Source: Clostridia bacterium (GTDB lineage Bacteria; Bacillota; Clostridia; Oscillospirales; Acutalibacteraceae). Taken from it: a stretch of 58,296 nucleotides of DNA. Made by a program: the position numbers and the translations under genes. Shown here piece after piece: positions 8,842-17,400 of this stretch. The stretch spans positions 1 to 58,296 of the forward strand of contig JAGBFF010000052.1 of assembly GCA_017936615.1 (NCBI GenBank), given 5' to 3'. Every line of letters starts with the position of its first letter. The first letter of the stretch is position 1. The notes below the pieces were generated by a model. It saw only the letters and a program-made list of their open reading frames with translations. It did not search any database and was not told where the DNA came from.

Positions 8842-9753
8842 TTAAACGTGGTCTTCATAGCGTTCGGCAGTGATCTTGCCGTCGGCAACAGTCAACTTGC
8901 ACACGCGTGCGGTGCGATGCTCCTCGTAGCCTTCAGCGTTCGGCTTTGCGTAATCTCTGCCGTGATAGATGGCGTAATACTCGCCTTTGTATTTGATTAC
9001 GCTGTGGTGGCCGGTGCCTTCCTCAAATTCGTTTTTAATGATGAGCGGAGCAAAGGCACCGTTGTTTTTCACCTTTTGGAAATCGACGGCTTTCAGATTA
9101 CCGTCTGTGGATTTGGCGACCGCATAGCCGATGTGGTAGGTGTCGTCCTGATAGCAGCCGGCACTGTACATAAGGTACTGCCACTCGCCTTCCTGGAACC
9201 AGTAGGGCCCTTCCAACGTGTACCAAACTTTGCCATCAACGCAGGCCGGCGTGAATTTTTCTTCGTCAAACTCCGGTACGAGCACCTCCTTGGGATCGTG
9301 TTCCGGCGTGTAGGGGTCGATGAATCTGTCGACAAAAATACGTACGCCGGGGACATTGGTGCTTCCGGCTTTGACGTACCACAAAAACAAGTCCTCATCG
9401 GTTTGTACCATATGAGCATCGATAGAAAAATAATCGTACAGCGCCTTTTCTTCGGTGAAGGGTCCCAACGGGGATGTGGAGCATGCCACACGCAGGGGGC
9501 GTTTACCGTCCTGATAGTAGGATACGTACATATAGTACATATCATCGATTCTAATGACCGCCGGTGCCCAGAAATCACAACCTTCCTTAAACGCGGTAAC
9601 TACACCGACGTATTGCCACGTGCCGAACAGATCATCGCTCTCATAGGCCTCTACGCCATCCATGGCGGTGACGTATAGATAAAATTTCCCGTCGTCCTCA
9701 AAAATAAACGGATCGGGCTGTGTTTTATTGTCGATGTTGAATGTTAATTTCAC
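8842..9753 (-). CDS. Glycoside hydrolase family 43-like enzyme
   Basis: A 303-residue five-bladed propeller hydrolase without a signal peptide, so probably cytoplasmic. Family landmarks are an early Asp in TQPDPFIFEDDGKFYLY, an Asp in YFSIDAHMV and a Glu in YTLEGPYWF, matching the general base, pKa modulator and acid of GH43. GHHSVIKYKGEYYAIYHGR is the usual last-blade motif. Likely substrates are xylosides or arabinosides released from plant glycans. GTG at 9753 is chosen because AGGAGGAG lies 9-10 bases upstream; the in-frame ATG at 9786 has no such site. It has its own promoter at 9805-9833 and no sugar transporter next to it. Confidence 0.82.
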   Translation of the reverse strand: MKLTFNIDNKTQPDPFIFEDDGKFYLYVTAMDGVEAYESDDLFGTWQYVGVVTAFKEGCDFWAPAVIRIDDMYYMYVSYYQDGKRPLRVACSTSPLGPFTEEKALYDYFSIDAHMVQTDEDLFLWYVKAGSTNVPGVRIFVDRFIDPYTPEHDPKEVLVPEFDEEKFTPACVDGKVWYTLEGPYWFQEGEWQYLMYSAGCYQDDTYHIGYAVAKSTDGNLKAVDFQKVKNNGAFAPLIIKNEFEEGTGHHSVIKYKGEYYAIYHGRDYAKPNAEGYEEHRTARVCKLTVADGKITAERYEDHV

Positions 9754-9804
9754 AGCAATCACTCCTCCTGTAGGTGGTACGAACATGTGGTGATCTTTCT
9801 CTTA

Positions 9805-9833
9805 ATTATACCGTAAAACCACGGGAAAGTCAA
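9805..9833 (-). promoter_or_regulatory. Sigma-A promoter of the GH43 gene
   Basis: TTGACT and a perfect TATAAT with a 17-base spacer on the minus strand. Confidence 0.8.
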
Positions 9834-9904
9834 TGAATATTTTGTGTATGCGCTTAGAAAGAGAGTACATATTTGAAGAGTGATCCGATCATGAGCGAAA
9901 AAGG

Positions 9905-9929
9905 CCCAGGTGTTGTATCAACACTTGGG
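9905..9929 (-). terminator. Hairpin, probable terminator of the CDF gene
   Basis: An 11-bp stem with a TAT loop, followed on the minus strand by CCTTTTTC. It sits about 100 bases past the CDF stop. The remaining gap (9754-10030) holds only this hairpin and the GH43 promoter. The hairpin could also act on the plus strand (TTCTTATTT follows). Confidence 0.5.
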
Positions 9930-10030
9930 TTCTTATTTCAATTGAACATCCATACTACACCTCCTGCCGTGTAACGCATCAGATCACGAGGTATTCTGTT
10001 TGTCAAGCATGAATAATACGGCGGGTGGTT

Positions 10031-10942
10031 TCAAACCGTATCGTGAGAATGATGACCGTGGTGATGGTTATGTCCCGAACGGGGAAGAAGCTCCGCGTGG
10101 CAGTGCGTTTCGCGGCACTGTTCTGTGCTCGTTTCGATTTCTATCGTTACGTGTTCGATACCGTGCTTTTGTAGCGCTGCCCGGATCTCATTTTTGATTG
10201 TGTACGGGTCGCTATTGGTAACAACGTGCAGGGTGGCGAGGTTGGTCCGCCCGTCCACACTCCACAGGTGGATGTGATGAACGTCGAAAACGCCGCTGAT
10301 TTTTTCAACGAGTTCTTTGATCTTTGATGTGTCCACCGTGTGCGGTGCTTTTTCAAGGAACAGATCGATAGCCTCCTTTAGATTTCGCACGGCATTGATT
10401 GCGATGAATAGTGAAACGCCGATGGACAGGATCGGATCGATGAAAGTAAGGTCCGTGAAGCGCATAACAACGGCTCCCACCAACACGGTGGCCCAACCGA
10501 GAATGTCTTCGAGCATATGTAAATTGACGGCTTTTTGATTCAACGAATCGCGCTCACGGGTGAAGAATACCGCGCAGGAATTTACGCAAACCCCCACCAC
10601 GGCAAAGCCTATCATCCCGTTGTAGTTGATTTCGGTGGGGGCCAGCATTCTGCTGAAGGCGTTATATATCATAACAACAGAGCCAATTAAAAGAATAAGG
10701 GCCGTAATACATCCGCCGAGCACCGAGTATCGTGCATAGCCGTAGGTGTATTGATCGTCCGGTCGTTTCCTGCTCTTTTTCTCCAAAAAGTACGATATGC
10801 CGATGCTTGCCGCATCACCCACGTCGTGAAACGCATCGGAAACGATCGCCACGCTGCCGGTTACAATGCCGCCGATGAATTCAAGGGCAGCGAAGGATAG
10901 GTTCAGTACAAAAGCCGTTGCAATCGTTTTTTCTGTTTTCAT
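10031..10942 (-). CDS. Cation diffusion facilitator family transporter
   Basis: A 303-residue inner-membrane efflux protein with about six membrane segments. SDAFHDVGD and HMLEDILGW carry the paired His/Asp transport-site motifs of CDF (ZnT/CzcD) exporters, and the C-terminal domain (about 200-285) resembles the metal-binding regulatory domain. The tail is His-rich (GHNHHHGHHSHD), pointing to zinc, cobalt or nickel. The true start is the ATG after GGGAGG; upstream in-frame codons overlap the shared control region. It is divergent from a TetR gene that probably controls it. Base composition is more AT-rich than the flanking genes. Confidence 0.9.
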   Translation of the reverse strand: MKTEKTIATAFVLNLSFAALEFIGGIVTGSVAIVSDAFHDVGDAASIGISYFLEKKSRKRPDDQYTYGYARYSVLGGCITALILLIGSVVMIYNAFSRMLAPTEINYNGMIGFAVVGVCVNSCAVFFTRERDSLNQKAVNLHMLEDILGWATVLVGAVVMRFTDLTFIDPILSIGVSLFIAINAVRNLKEAIDLFLEKAPHTVDTSKIKELVEKISGVFDVHHIHLWSVDGRTNLATLHVVTNSDPYTIKNEIRAALQKHGIEHVTIEIETSTEQCRETHCHAELLPRSGHNHHHGHHSHDTV

Positions 10943-10986
10943 AATGCCTCCCATTGACTCGCTTAAGCGGTTGTGGTACAATATAT

Positions 10987-11015
10987 TTGTTACGGAACAT
11001 ATTGTTCGATAATAT
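10987..11015 (+). promoter_or_regulatory. Probable TetR promoter with embedded dyad
   Basis: TTGTTA and TAATAT with a 17-base spacer. The spacer contains the dyad GAACA-TAT-TGTTC (10995-11007), a plausible autoregulatory site. Confidence 0.5.
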
Positions 11016-11056
11016 CGTATCAGAATGGGTGACAGATTCAACATACGATATTGAAC
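11004..11056. promoter_or_regulatory. Inverted-repeat operator candidate between CDF and TetR genes
   Basis: AATATCGTAT (11011-11020) is exactly the reverse complement of ATACGATATT (11043-11052). The outer bases GTTC and GAAC extend the symmetry with a 3-base insertion in the left arm. Placement between divergent genes fits regulator binding; this is inference. Confidence 0.45.
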
Positions 11057-11102
11057 GGTTATTCATTAGTGAACAAATCATGAAAATTGTACGGAGGGTA
11101 CG

Positions 11103-11657
11103 ATGGACAGGCGTCAAAGAAAAACGAGGGAAGCGATTTTCCGCTCCTTCACGGAACTGCTTTCCCACAAGGAGTTTCATCAAATTACGGTCGGGGAGAT
11201 CATAGAAGGCGCAGACGTAGGCAGAGCCACCTGTTATGCGCATTTTGAAACCAAGGATTTTTTATTGAAGGAATTTTGTGAAGAGTTATTCTGTCATATA
11301 TTCGATACCGAAAATCACGAGGGGCACGGGCATCGGCATATTTTTGATTGCAGCGGTTGTGACTCCGTTTTCCTGCATTTGTTTCAGCATTTGCAGAAAA
11401 ACGATAATAACATTTTGGCGTTATTATCATCTCAAAACAATGAATTGTTTTTAAGATATTTTCGTTCCAACCTGGAAAGCCTTGTTAAAAGCCATCTTCA
11501 TTTATTCAATTCTCAAAAATCAGCCCGTATTCCTGAACGGTTTTGGGAAAATCACATTATTTCTACCTTCGTGGAAACCTTGAAATGGTGGATCGACAAC
11601 GGCATGGTGGAAAGTCCCGAGGTGATAACCGACTATTTCTTGGCGGTGGTGCGGTGA
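11103..11657 (+). CDS. TetR/AcrR family regulator
   Basis: A 184-residue protein. The N-terminal 50 residues form the TetR helix-turn-helix (REAIFRSFTELL, then ITVGEIIEGADVGRATCYAHF), where the usual YYHF reads CYAHF. The middle contains HEGHGHRHIFDCSGCDSVF, a His/Cys-rich stretch that could bind metal, which would suit control of the neighbouring CDF exporter. The C-terminal domain is of the TetR_C type. GGAGGG precedes the ATG. It is divergently transcribed from the CDF gene with dyad sequences in between. Ligand and targets are inferred from context only. Confidence 0.82.
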   Translation: MDRRQRKTREAIFRSFTELLSHKEFHQITVGEIIEGADVGRATCYAHFETKDFLLKEFCEELFCHIFDTENHEGHGHRHIFDCSGCDSVFLHLFQHLQKNDNNILALLSSQNNELFLRYFRSNLESLVKSHLHLFNSQKSARIPERFWENHIISTFVETLKWWIDNGMVESPEVITDYFLAVVR

Positions 11658-11696
11658 AGGTGGAACTACTCAGCCACCTACTCGCTGTCAAGGCGA

Positions 11697-11763
11697 ATTT
11701 CACACCGTGGGTGTATTTCACGCACGAAGTGCATTTCACAAATCCCGCAAGGGATTTATTTCG
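11697..11763. repeat. Train of three mini-hairpins separated by ATTTCA linkers
   Basis: The unit ATTTCA(C/G) occurs four times (11697, 11715, 11733, 11758). Between the copies lie three different short hairpins: ACACC-GTG-GGTGT, GCAC-GAA-GTGC and AAATCCC-GCAA-GGGATTT. A terminator stem follows directly. This is not coding in either neighbour. Confidence 0.8.
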
Positions 11764-11767
11764 TTGA

Positions 11768-11804
11768 AAAAGACCTATGCTTTGTATCAAAGCATAGGTC
11801 TTTT
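11768..11804. terminator. Bidirectional terminator
   Basis: A perfect 17-bp stem (AAAAGACCTATGCTTTG) with a TAT loop and T-run lies downstream of the TetR gene and the hairpin train. Confidence 0.85.
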
Positions 11805-11885
11805 CTGCGAAAGAGTAATCAAACGGAGCAGAATTGAGGTAAAAGTAAGCAAAAGTAGTGTAACTGTTATGTTCGATTGAACGCC

Positions 11886-12566
11886 TTATACTTTCAAGTG
11901 CGTTTCGTCATAGGTTACGAGCCAATAATCTTTCATCTCTCCTACTTCAAAAGAATTTCGCTTTTTACCCGTTCCGCCTTGCTCGGGAAATTTGTCTGAA
12001 TGCTTATAGGATTTAATAGAATGAAATGTTTCATGATCGTCAACAAGCATAATCTCAATGCTTTCTTTTGATAGCACCACTTCTTGAATCGTAATATCAG
12101 ACAGTCTGTTTTTGAGCCTTTCGAGACTATTTGAATAGTCATTAAACGTAATTAACGGAACATATTTTTCCGCATAGTCAGGATGACATTCCAAAACATT
12201 ATCATCAAACAAAATATGTTCACCGGCGGACCATATACAATAAGTCAACCATCTTGTGCCCTGTTTAGTCTGTAATTTAAGTCCGAAAAAACCGGGACCC
12301 CCCATTCCATAGGTGCCGCAACAAGTAGATACGTCAACAATCCGACTGTTTTTCAGTGTTTCAAGTCCAAATTCCTCAATGTTTGACGGAACACCCAACA
12401 TAATCATCTCATAGGAATTAGGTTTATATTGAAAAATGGGATATTTACGAATCCTCTTAAAACCTCTTGCCTTCCAAAGCTTTTTATCGGATTTTTTTAC
12501 TATTGCAAAATTTTCATGAACAAGTCCAATGCGAAGATTCAAAAATGGATGTTTTAAAAAACTCAT
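11886..12566 (-). CDS. Hypothetical protein, AT-rich gene
   Basis: A 226-residue soluble protein that I do not recognise. There is no signal peptide or membrane segment. It has many aromatic and charged residues and a Gly/Cys run, DVSTCCGTYGMGGPGFFGLKL, split by TKQGTRWLTYCIWSAGEH, suggesting a compact beta-rich domain. Codon use is clearly more AT-rich than in neighbours, a sign of recent acquisition. The ATG at 12566 follows GGGGT. A TTGCAC-17-TATAAT promoter at 12607-12635 would start RNA at about 12600, so the upstream ATG at 12599 would be leaderless and is rejected. The gene sits immediately 3' of tRNA-Leu. Confidence 0.65.
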   Translation of the reverse strand: MSFLKHPFLNLRIGLVHENFAIVKKSDKKLWKARGFKRIRKYPIFQYKPNSYEMIMLGVPSNIEEFGLETLKNSRIVDVSTCCGTYGMGGPGFFGLKLQTKQGTRWLTYCIWSAGEHILFDDNVLECHPDYAEKYVPLITFNDYSNSLERLKNRLSDITIQEVVLSKESIEIMLVDDHETFHSIKSYKHSDKFPEQGGTGKKRNSFEVGEMKDYWLVTYDETHLKV

Positions 12567-12606
12567 AATTATTACCCCGTTCGTCAAATTCTTATTCATC
12601 GAACTA

Positions 12607-12635
12607 ATTATACCACAAAACCATAAATTGTGCAA
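12607..12635 (-). promoter_or_regulatory. Sigma-A promoter of the AT-rich hypothetical gene
   Basis: TTGCAC and TATAAT on the minus strand, separated by 17 bases. Confidence 0.75.
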
Positions 12636-12644
12636 GGAAACAAG

Positions 12645-12678
12645 AAACCTCTCTTGTCTTGGTAGACAAAAGAGGTCT
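12645..12678 (-). terminator. Terminator of the tRNA-Leu gene
   Basis: A 14-bp stem on the minus strand, with wobble pairs, loop TACCAA, ending in a short T-rich run. It begins 7 bases past the encoded CCA. Confidence 0.7.
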
Positions 12679-12684
12679 TTTTGT

Positions 12685-12767
12685 TGGTGCGGGCGACAAG
12701 ACTTGAACTTGCACGCGTGAAGCATCGGCTCCTAAGACCGACGTGTCTGCCATTCCACCACGCCCGC
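12685..12767 (-). tRNA. tRNA-Leu (anticodon UAG)
   Basis: An 83-nt class II tRNA with encoded CCA. The acceptor stem GCGGGCG pairs with CGCCCGC, and the anticodon stem TCGGT/GCCGA holds loop CTTAGGA, giving anticodon TAG (plus-strand bases 12732-12734). The T-arm is GCAAG-TTCAAGT-CTTGT, and a long variable arm lies between them, as expected for Leu. It reads CUN codons, chiefly CUA. Confidence 0.95.
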
Positions 12768-12779
12768 AGATATACCGAT

Positions 12780-12808
12780 AGTGTAGCACATCTTTGTGAA
12801 AAAAGCAA
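12780..12808 (-). promoter_or_regulatory. Promoter of the tRNA-Leu gene
   Basis: TTGCTT and TACACT on the minus strand with a 17-base spacer, 13 bases from the mature 5' end. Confidence 0.75.
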
Positions 12809-12898
12809 ATGCTTTTCGTGAACTCCGAAAAAAATTGACGGACGGGCATATATATGACGGTAGGAGAAATATTCCAATCGCCTTTTTGTCGAAAGCGG

Positions 12899-12927
12899 TT
12901 GAATTTGCTTCGGGATTTTGGTATGAT
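12899..12927 (+). promoter_or_regulatory. Sigma-A promoter of the GHL10 operon
   Basis: TTGAAT and TATGAT with a 17-base spacer. The predicted RNA start near 12934 makes the ATG at 12936 leaderless and supports GTG 12951. Confidence 0.7.
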
Positions 12928-12950
12928 AGAACAAAATGGGGGTGTGCTGC

Positions 12951-14402
12951 GTGAAATCGGTTCGTATTTGGCTTGCCGCGTTGCTCACAGCCGTGCTGTG
13001 CGCGGGGTGCGCTCAAGTGCCGCCGACGCAGGGGATCACCCTCTCGTCAAAAACCACCGTCGAGGTGCCCGCTTCCACGGAGACCGCTGCCGTTACAACG
13101 ACCGTAACGGCGGTCGGGAGTACGACGATTACGCCCATTACGGAGCCGACCGGATCGACGGCTGTCACAACGCACGGCACATCCGCAACACTGTCACCGA
13201 AAAAGACAACGACTACGACCCGCACGTCTACGACCGTCACGACCACGGTGGTGACGACAAAACCGACGACCGTCACGACCACGGGCAGCACCGTCTCGCG
13301 TCCGTCGGTGGGGGATGAGATGCGCGGTGCATGGGTTTCGTACATAGAGCTCAGCGAATTGCTCCAGCGCTGTTCAACGCCGGCACAGGCACGCAAGGCA
13401 CTGGATGATATGATGGCGTCGCTTGCTTCGTACAACATCAACACGGTATTTTTTCACGTACGCGCCAACAGCGACGCGTACTATAAATCGGCGTTGTTTG
13501 AGCCGGCTGCGGCGGCAAAAAAACTGCTGAACGCCGGATTTGATCCGCTGGCGTATGCGGTTACCGCCGCTCACGCGCAGGGAATGCAGCTGCACGCGTG
13601 GGTCAATCCCTACCGCGTCGGCACGCAAACGGCCTATCTGGTGGACGGTATTCCCACCATGACGGATGCCGCCGGACGGTATTACTATGTGCCGACTTCG
13701 ACTGCGGCGCAGACCTTGATACTGAACGGTATTCGTGAACTGCTGGACAACTACGACATCGACGGTATCCAGTACGACGACTATTTCTATCCGGACAGCC
13801 TGCTTAAGGAAGCAACGGTGTACAGTTTTGAGAGTGCTGATTATGAGGCGTACAAGCAGGCGGGTGGTACGCTGACAGTGGGTAACTGGCGCCGCGCCGG
13901 TGTCGATATGCTGATCTCCTCAACACATACGCTGACCGCCGCCAAGGGTGTGACGTTCGGTGTGTCGCCCGCGGTCAATGCGGACAACACCTACAAAGCG
14001 TTGTATGCAGATTGCCGCAAGTGGCTGTCGCAGCCGGGGTATGTGGACTATCTCTGCCCGCAGATCTACACGGGCTTTGAAAACAGCAGCAGTGCGTTTG
14101 ACAAGATGGTAGACACATGGCGCGGTTATCAGCGCCATGCGTCGGTAGACCTGTACTTCGGTTTAGCGCTGTATAAGATCGGGCTCAAATCGGATACCTA
14201 CGCCGGTGCGGGAAAGACCGAGTGGGCGGATCACAGCGACGTGATGAAGCGCTCGGTGCAATACCTGCGTGACAAGCAGGTGAGTGGTCTGGCGTTTTAC
14301 AGCTATAGTTATTTTGATCCTGCCACCAAGGCGGGGTTGTCTGCAACCGCCGACGTGGCGGTCGCAGAACAGGAGATCAAAAATCTGCTTTCGATCTTGT
14401 GA
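12951..14402 (+). CDS. GHL10 (DUF187) family glycosyl-hydrolase-like lipoprotein
   Basis: A 483-residue lipoprotein. The signal ends in lipobox LCAGC, followed by about 95 residues dominated by Thr, Ser, Val and Pro. The catalytic-type barrel starts at RGAWVSYIELSELL and shows the GHL10 landmarks FFHVRANSDAYYKS, LHAWVNPYRVG and DIDGIQYDDYFYP. Relatives are thought to cut denuded or modified peptidoglycan glycans or other surface polysaccharides; activity is not proven by sequence. The GTG start follows GGGGG. It leads an operon with a GHL10-amidase fusion and biotin ligase, with only 15 bases to the next gene. Confidence 0.85.
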   Translation: MKSVRIWLAALLTAVLCAGCAQVPPTQGITLSSKTTVEVPASTETAAVTTTVTAVGSTTITPITEPTGSTAVTTHGTSATLSPKKTTTTTRTSTTVTTTVVTTKPTTVTTTGSTVSRPSVGDEMRGAWVSYIELSELLQRCSTPAQARKALDDMMASLASYNINTVFFHVRANSDAYYKSALFEPAAAAKKLLNAGFDPLAYAVTAAHAQGMQLHAWVNPYRVGTQTAYLVDGIPTMTDAAGRYYYVPTSTAAQTLILNGIRELLDNYDIDGIQYDDYFYPDSLLKEATVYSFESADYEAYKQAGGTLTVGNWRRAGVDMLISSTHTLTAAKGVTFGVSPAVNADNTYKALYADCRKWLSQPGYVDYLCPQIYTGFENSSSAFDKMVDTWRGYQRHASVDLYFGLALYKIGLKSDTYAGAGKTEWADHSDVMKRSVQYLRDKQVSGLAFYSYSYFDPATKAGLSATADVAVAEQEIKNLLSIL

Positions 14403-14417
14403 TCAAGGAGTGTGCGT

Positions 14418-17400
14418 ATGGGAAAGCATTTCAAAAACCCAAAGAGATATGCCGTTGTCTGGATCACCGTTGTTGTAGCGGTGACGGTCGCAGCGGTACT
14501 TGCGGCGTGCTTTTCCGTGGTGAACAGCGGCGCCTTGCATACTATAGCGGGGATCTTTTCGGGTGAGAAGACCACTGCAGCGACAAAAGGGACAAGCACT
14601 ACCACGACGGTAAGCACTACCGAGCCGAAACCGAGTGATGACCCGGTTACAGAGCCGGAGCCTGAGCCGGAGTATGCGGTGCCGAACGTGATGAAGGGCG
14701 TTTGGCTGACGCCGGGGACGGATTATCTCGTCAGCGGAAAGGAAACCGCCGCGGCGGTGAAAAAGCAGATCGAAACGGCCTTTTCCGCTATTGATGAATG
14801 GGAATTTAACACGCTGCTGCTGCCGCTGCACCGTGGCGAGACCGCGCTGTACCCGTCCCAAGAGATGGATAGTCTGCTGCTTAACGACACAAACGGCGAG
14901 CGTTTTGATCCGATCTCTTACATCGTAGAGCAGGCGAGAGCGCGTGAGTTGTACGTGTACGGTGTGCTGGATCTGCATATCCGCGACGGCGCGGCGTGGG
15001 ATCCGCGTGTTGAGAGCGTTGCCGATCGAACCGTGCGTATCGCGGACGAGAGTGCGCGGCAGTACGCCTTGGATGGTATGTTCGTTGACGGATTTGCGTT
15101 TGCGTTGGGTGATGTTAAGGCGGAGGAGCGGGACGCGACCGTTGCCGCTTTGGACGATCTGGTAACGCGCGTGTCGCAGACGTTGATCGCGGTGGATCGC
15201 GATTTTTACGTTGGCTTGATGTCCTACGGTATTTGGGCGCACAAGTCGGTGGATGAGCGCGGCTCTAACACACGTGAATACTACGAGGAGTTCACCGACG
15301 GCTGCGCCGATACGCGCGGTTGGCTGGAAAAGGGATTGTTCCACTGTGTTATGGTGAAGAACTACGCCTCGACCAGCCACCCGACCGGCTCGTTTCAAAA
15401 GGTACTGGAGTGGTGGGATACCACGGCGTCGGAGATGGACGTGCCACTGTATATGTCACATTCTGCCAAGACTGCCGGCTCGTATCTCGCCGGTTGGAGC
15501 TCGCCGGATCAACTGGCACAGCAGTACTTGTATTGCAAGGACAGTATGGCGTGGTGTGGCAGTGCGTATGATTCGCTTGCCGCGCTTCGCGCGGATAAAA
15601 GCAAGCTGGCATCGACGCTGAAGCAGGCGTATGCCGGTACACTGAATGAGGAGTTTATTTACAATCAGCTGACCGTATCCTCGCCGTCAAAAACGACCTT
15701 TACCACCACCGAATCATCGGTGACCTTTAACGGCGGCGGCGATACTAACTTCCCATTGACCGTCAATGGACAAGCTGTGGAGCTGTCGGCGCACGGGTTT
15801 TTCACACAAAAGATCTCGCTTAAAGTGGGCTTGAATACCATTGAATTTTCGCACAAAGGAAAAAAACGCACCTACAAGATCACCTACAAGCAGACACTGG
15901 TGAGCGCTGTGTCACCGGCTGAGGATATGACGGTGGATGGCGGCAGTATGTTCCTGATCCGTGCCACGGCGCGCAGGGGATCGACTGTGACAGCGACCAT
16001 CAACGGTACCAAGGTCACGCTTGAGGCTACCGACGATAAAGTGGATGAAAGCGGTAATCTGCCGACCGATTTTCAGAGCTACGTGGGCAGTTATACGCTG
16101 CCGAAGGGGACTGTCGGGCGGGCGCAGCCGCTGGGAGCGGTCAAGGTGACGGCCTCATATAACGGTTTGACTGAAACGATGACGGGCGGTAAGGTGACGG
16201 TGGAGGCGTTGCCCGTGCCGGTGACGACGACCCCTCCCACGACTGCCACCGGCTCTAACCCGTCCGGCTCCACAGGCTCGCCTCCCCCGAACGACGAACC
16301 GACCTTACCGCCGCCGGGGGATAAGGATATCGTTATCATTACGGCGGAGTACGCCGAGACCTTCAACGGTGGCTCGGCGATCGAGGATTGGTCGCGTCCG
16401 TACAACTCATACCTGCCCAAGGGTACGCAGGATGTACTTGTCAGCAAGGTGTATAACGGTAGTTTGTCTTACTATTTGCTTGGCTCGGGAAAGCGAGTGT
16501 ATCAAAAGGACGCAATGCTCGTGAAGGGGGCCACGCCTGTCAGCACCCCGTTGGCCAACGGTGCGGCAACGGTGGATGGTATGTATACCGTGATGACGTT
16601 TGAAGCGGGATGGGGCATTCCGGTGTATATCGCTGCCTATCCGCAAAAATACTATGCCGACACGGCAACGGGAACGCCCAACTACAGTCTGGAGAAATAC
16701 GGACAGACGGCGGAATACGTTGATGTGACGTTCCATTACGTTGACGCCGTGCCGACAGCGCCTGATCTGACGGGTAATACATTGTTTTCCTCCGCACAGT
16801 GGCTTGATAATGGATCAGGCGTATGGACGCTTCGGCTGACGCTCAAAAAGAAAGGCGACTATTACGGACACCAGTTGGTGTGGACGGGAAATACGCTGAA
16901 GCTGTCGTTCCTCAATCCGGCGGACATTTCGCAGAACACTGCCGCCGAGCGCCTCAAGAGTGTCCGCATTCTCATCGATCCCGGTCACGGTTCGGATGGC
17001 GATAAACCGTGGGAAGGCCCGTTCAATCTGCTGTATGCCAATGAACTGAAAACCAAGCTGGAAGCACTGGGTGCGACGGTCGTTATGACGCGTGACAAGG
17101 ATCTGGGTGCCAACGAGCTGTCACTGCAGAGCCGTGTGGCAATGGCACACGCGGGAGATTATCACTTGGTGATCAGCGTGCATATGAACGGCTACGACGG
17201 CACGGCAACCGGTGCGACGGTGCATTACTACAATGAAGCCGGATACACACTCTCATCGTACATTTATCCGAAAATGCGTGAGGTGGAGACGCCGTACGGT
17301 GTGGGAACGACCGCGAACGGTCGCCCTCGTTCCTCCGGTACGGTATGGGGAACGCTGTATATGACGCGCAGCATCTTTGATTGTCCGTCGGTGCTGCTGG

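Noticed and set aside
11694..11766. CRISPR array or simple tandem repeat
   Set aside because: The repeat unit is only 6-7 bases and the spacers are self-complementary hairpins of unequal length, unlike CRISPR.
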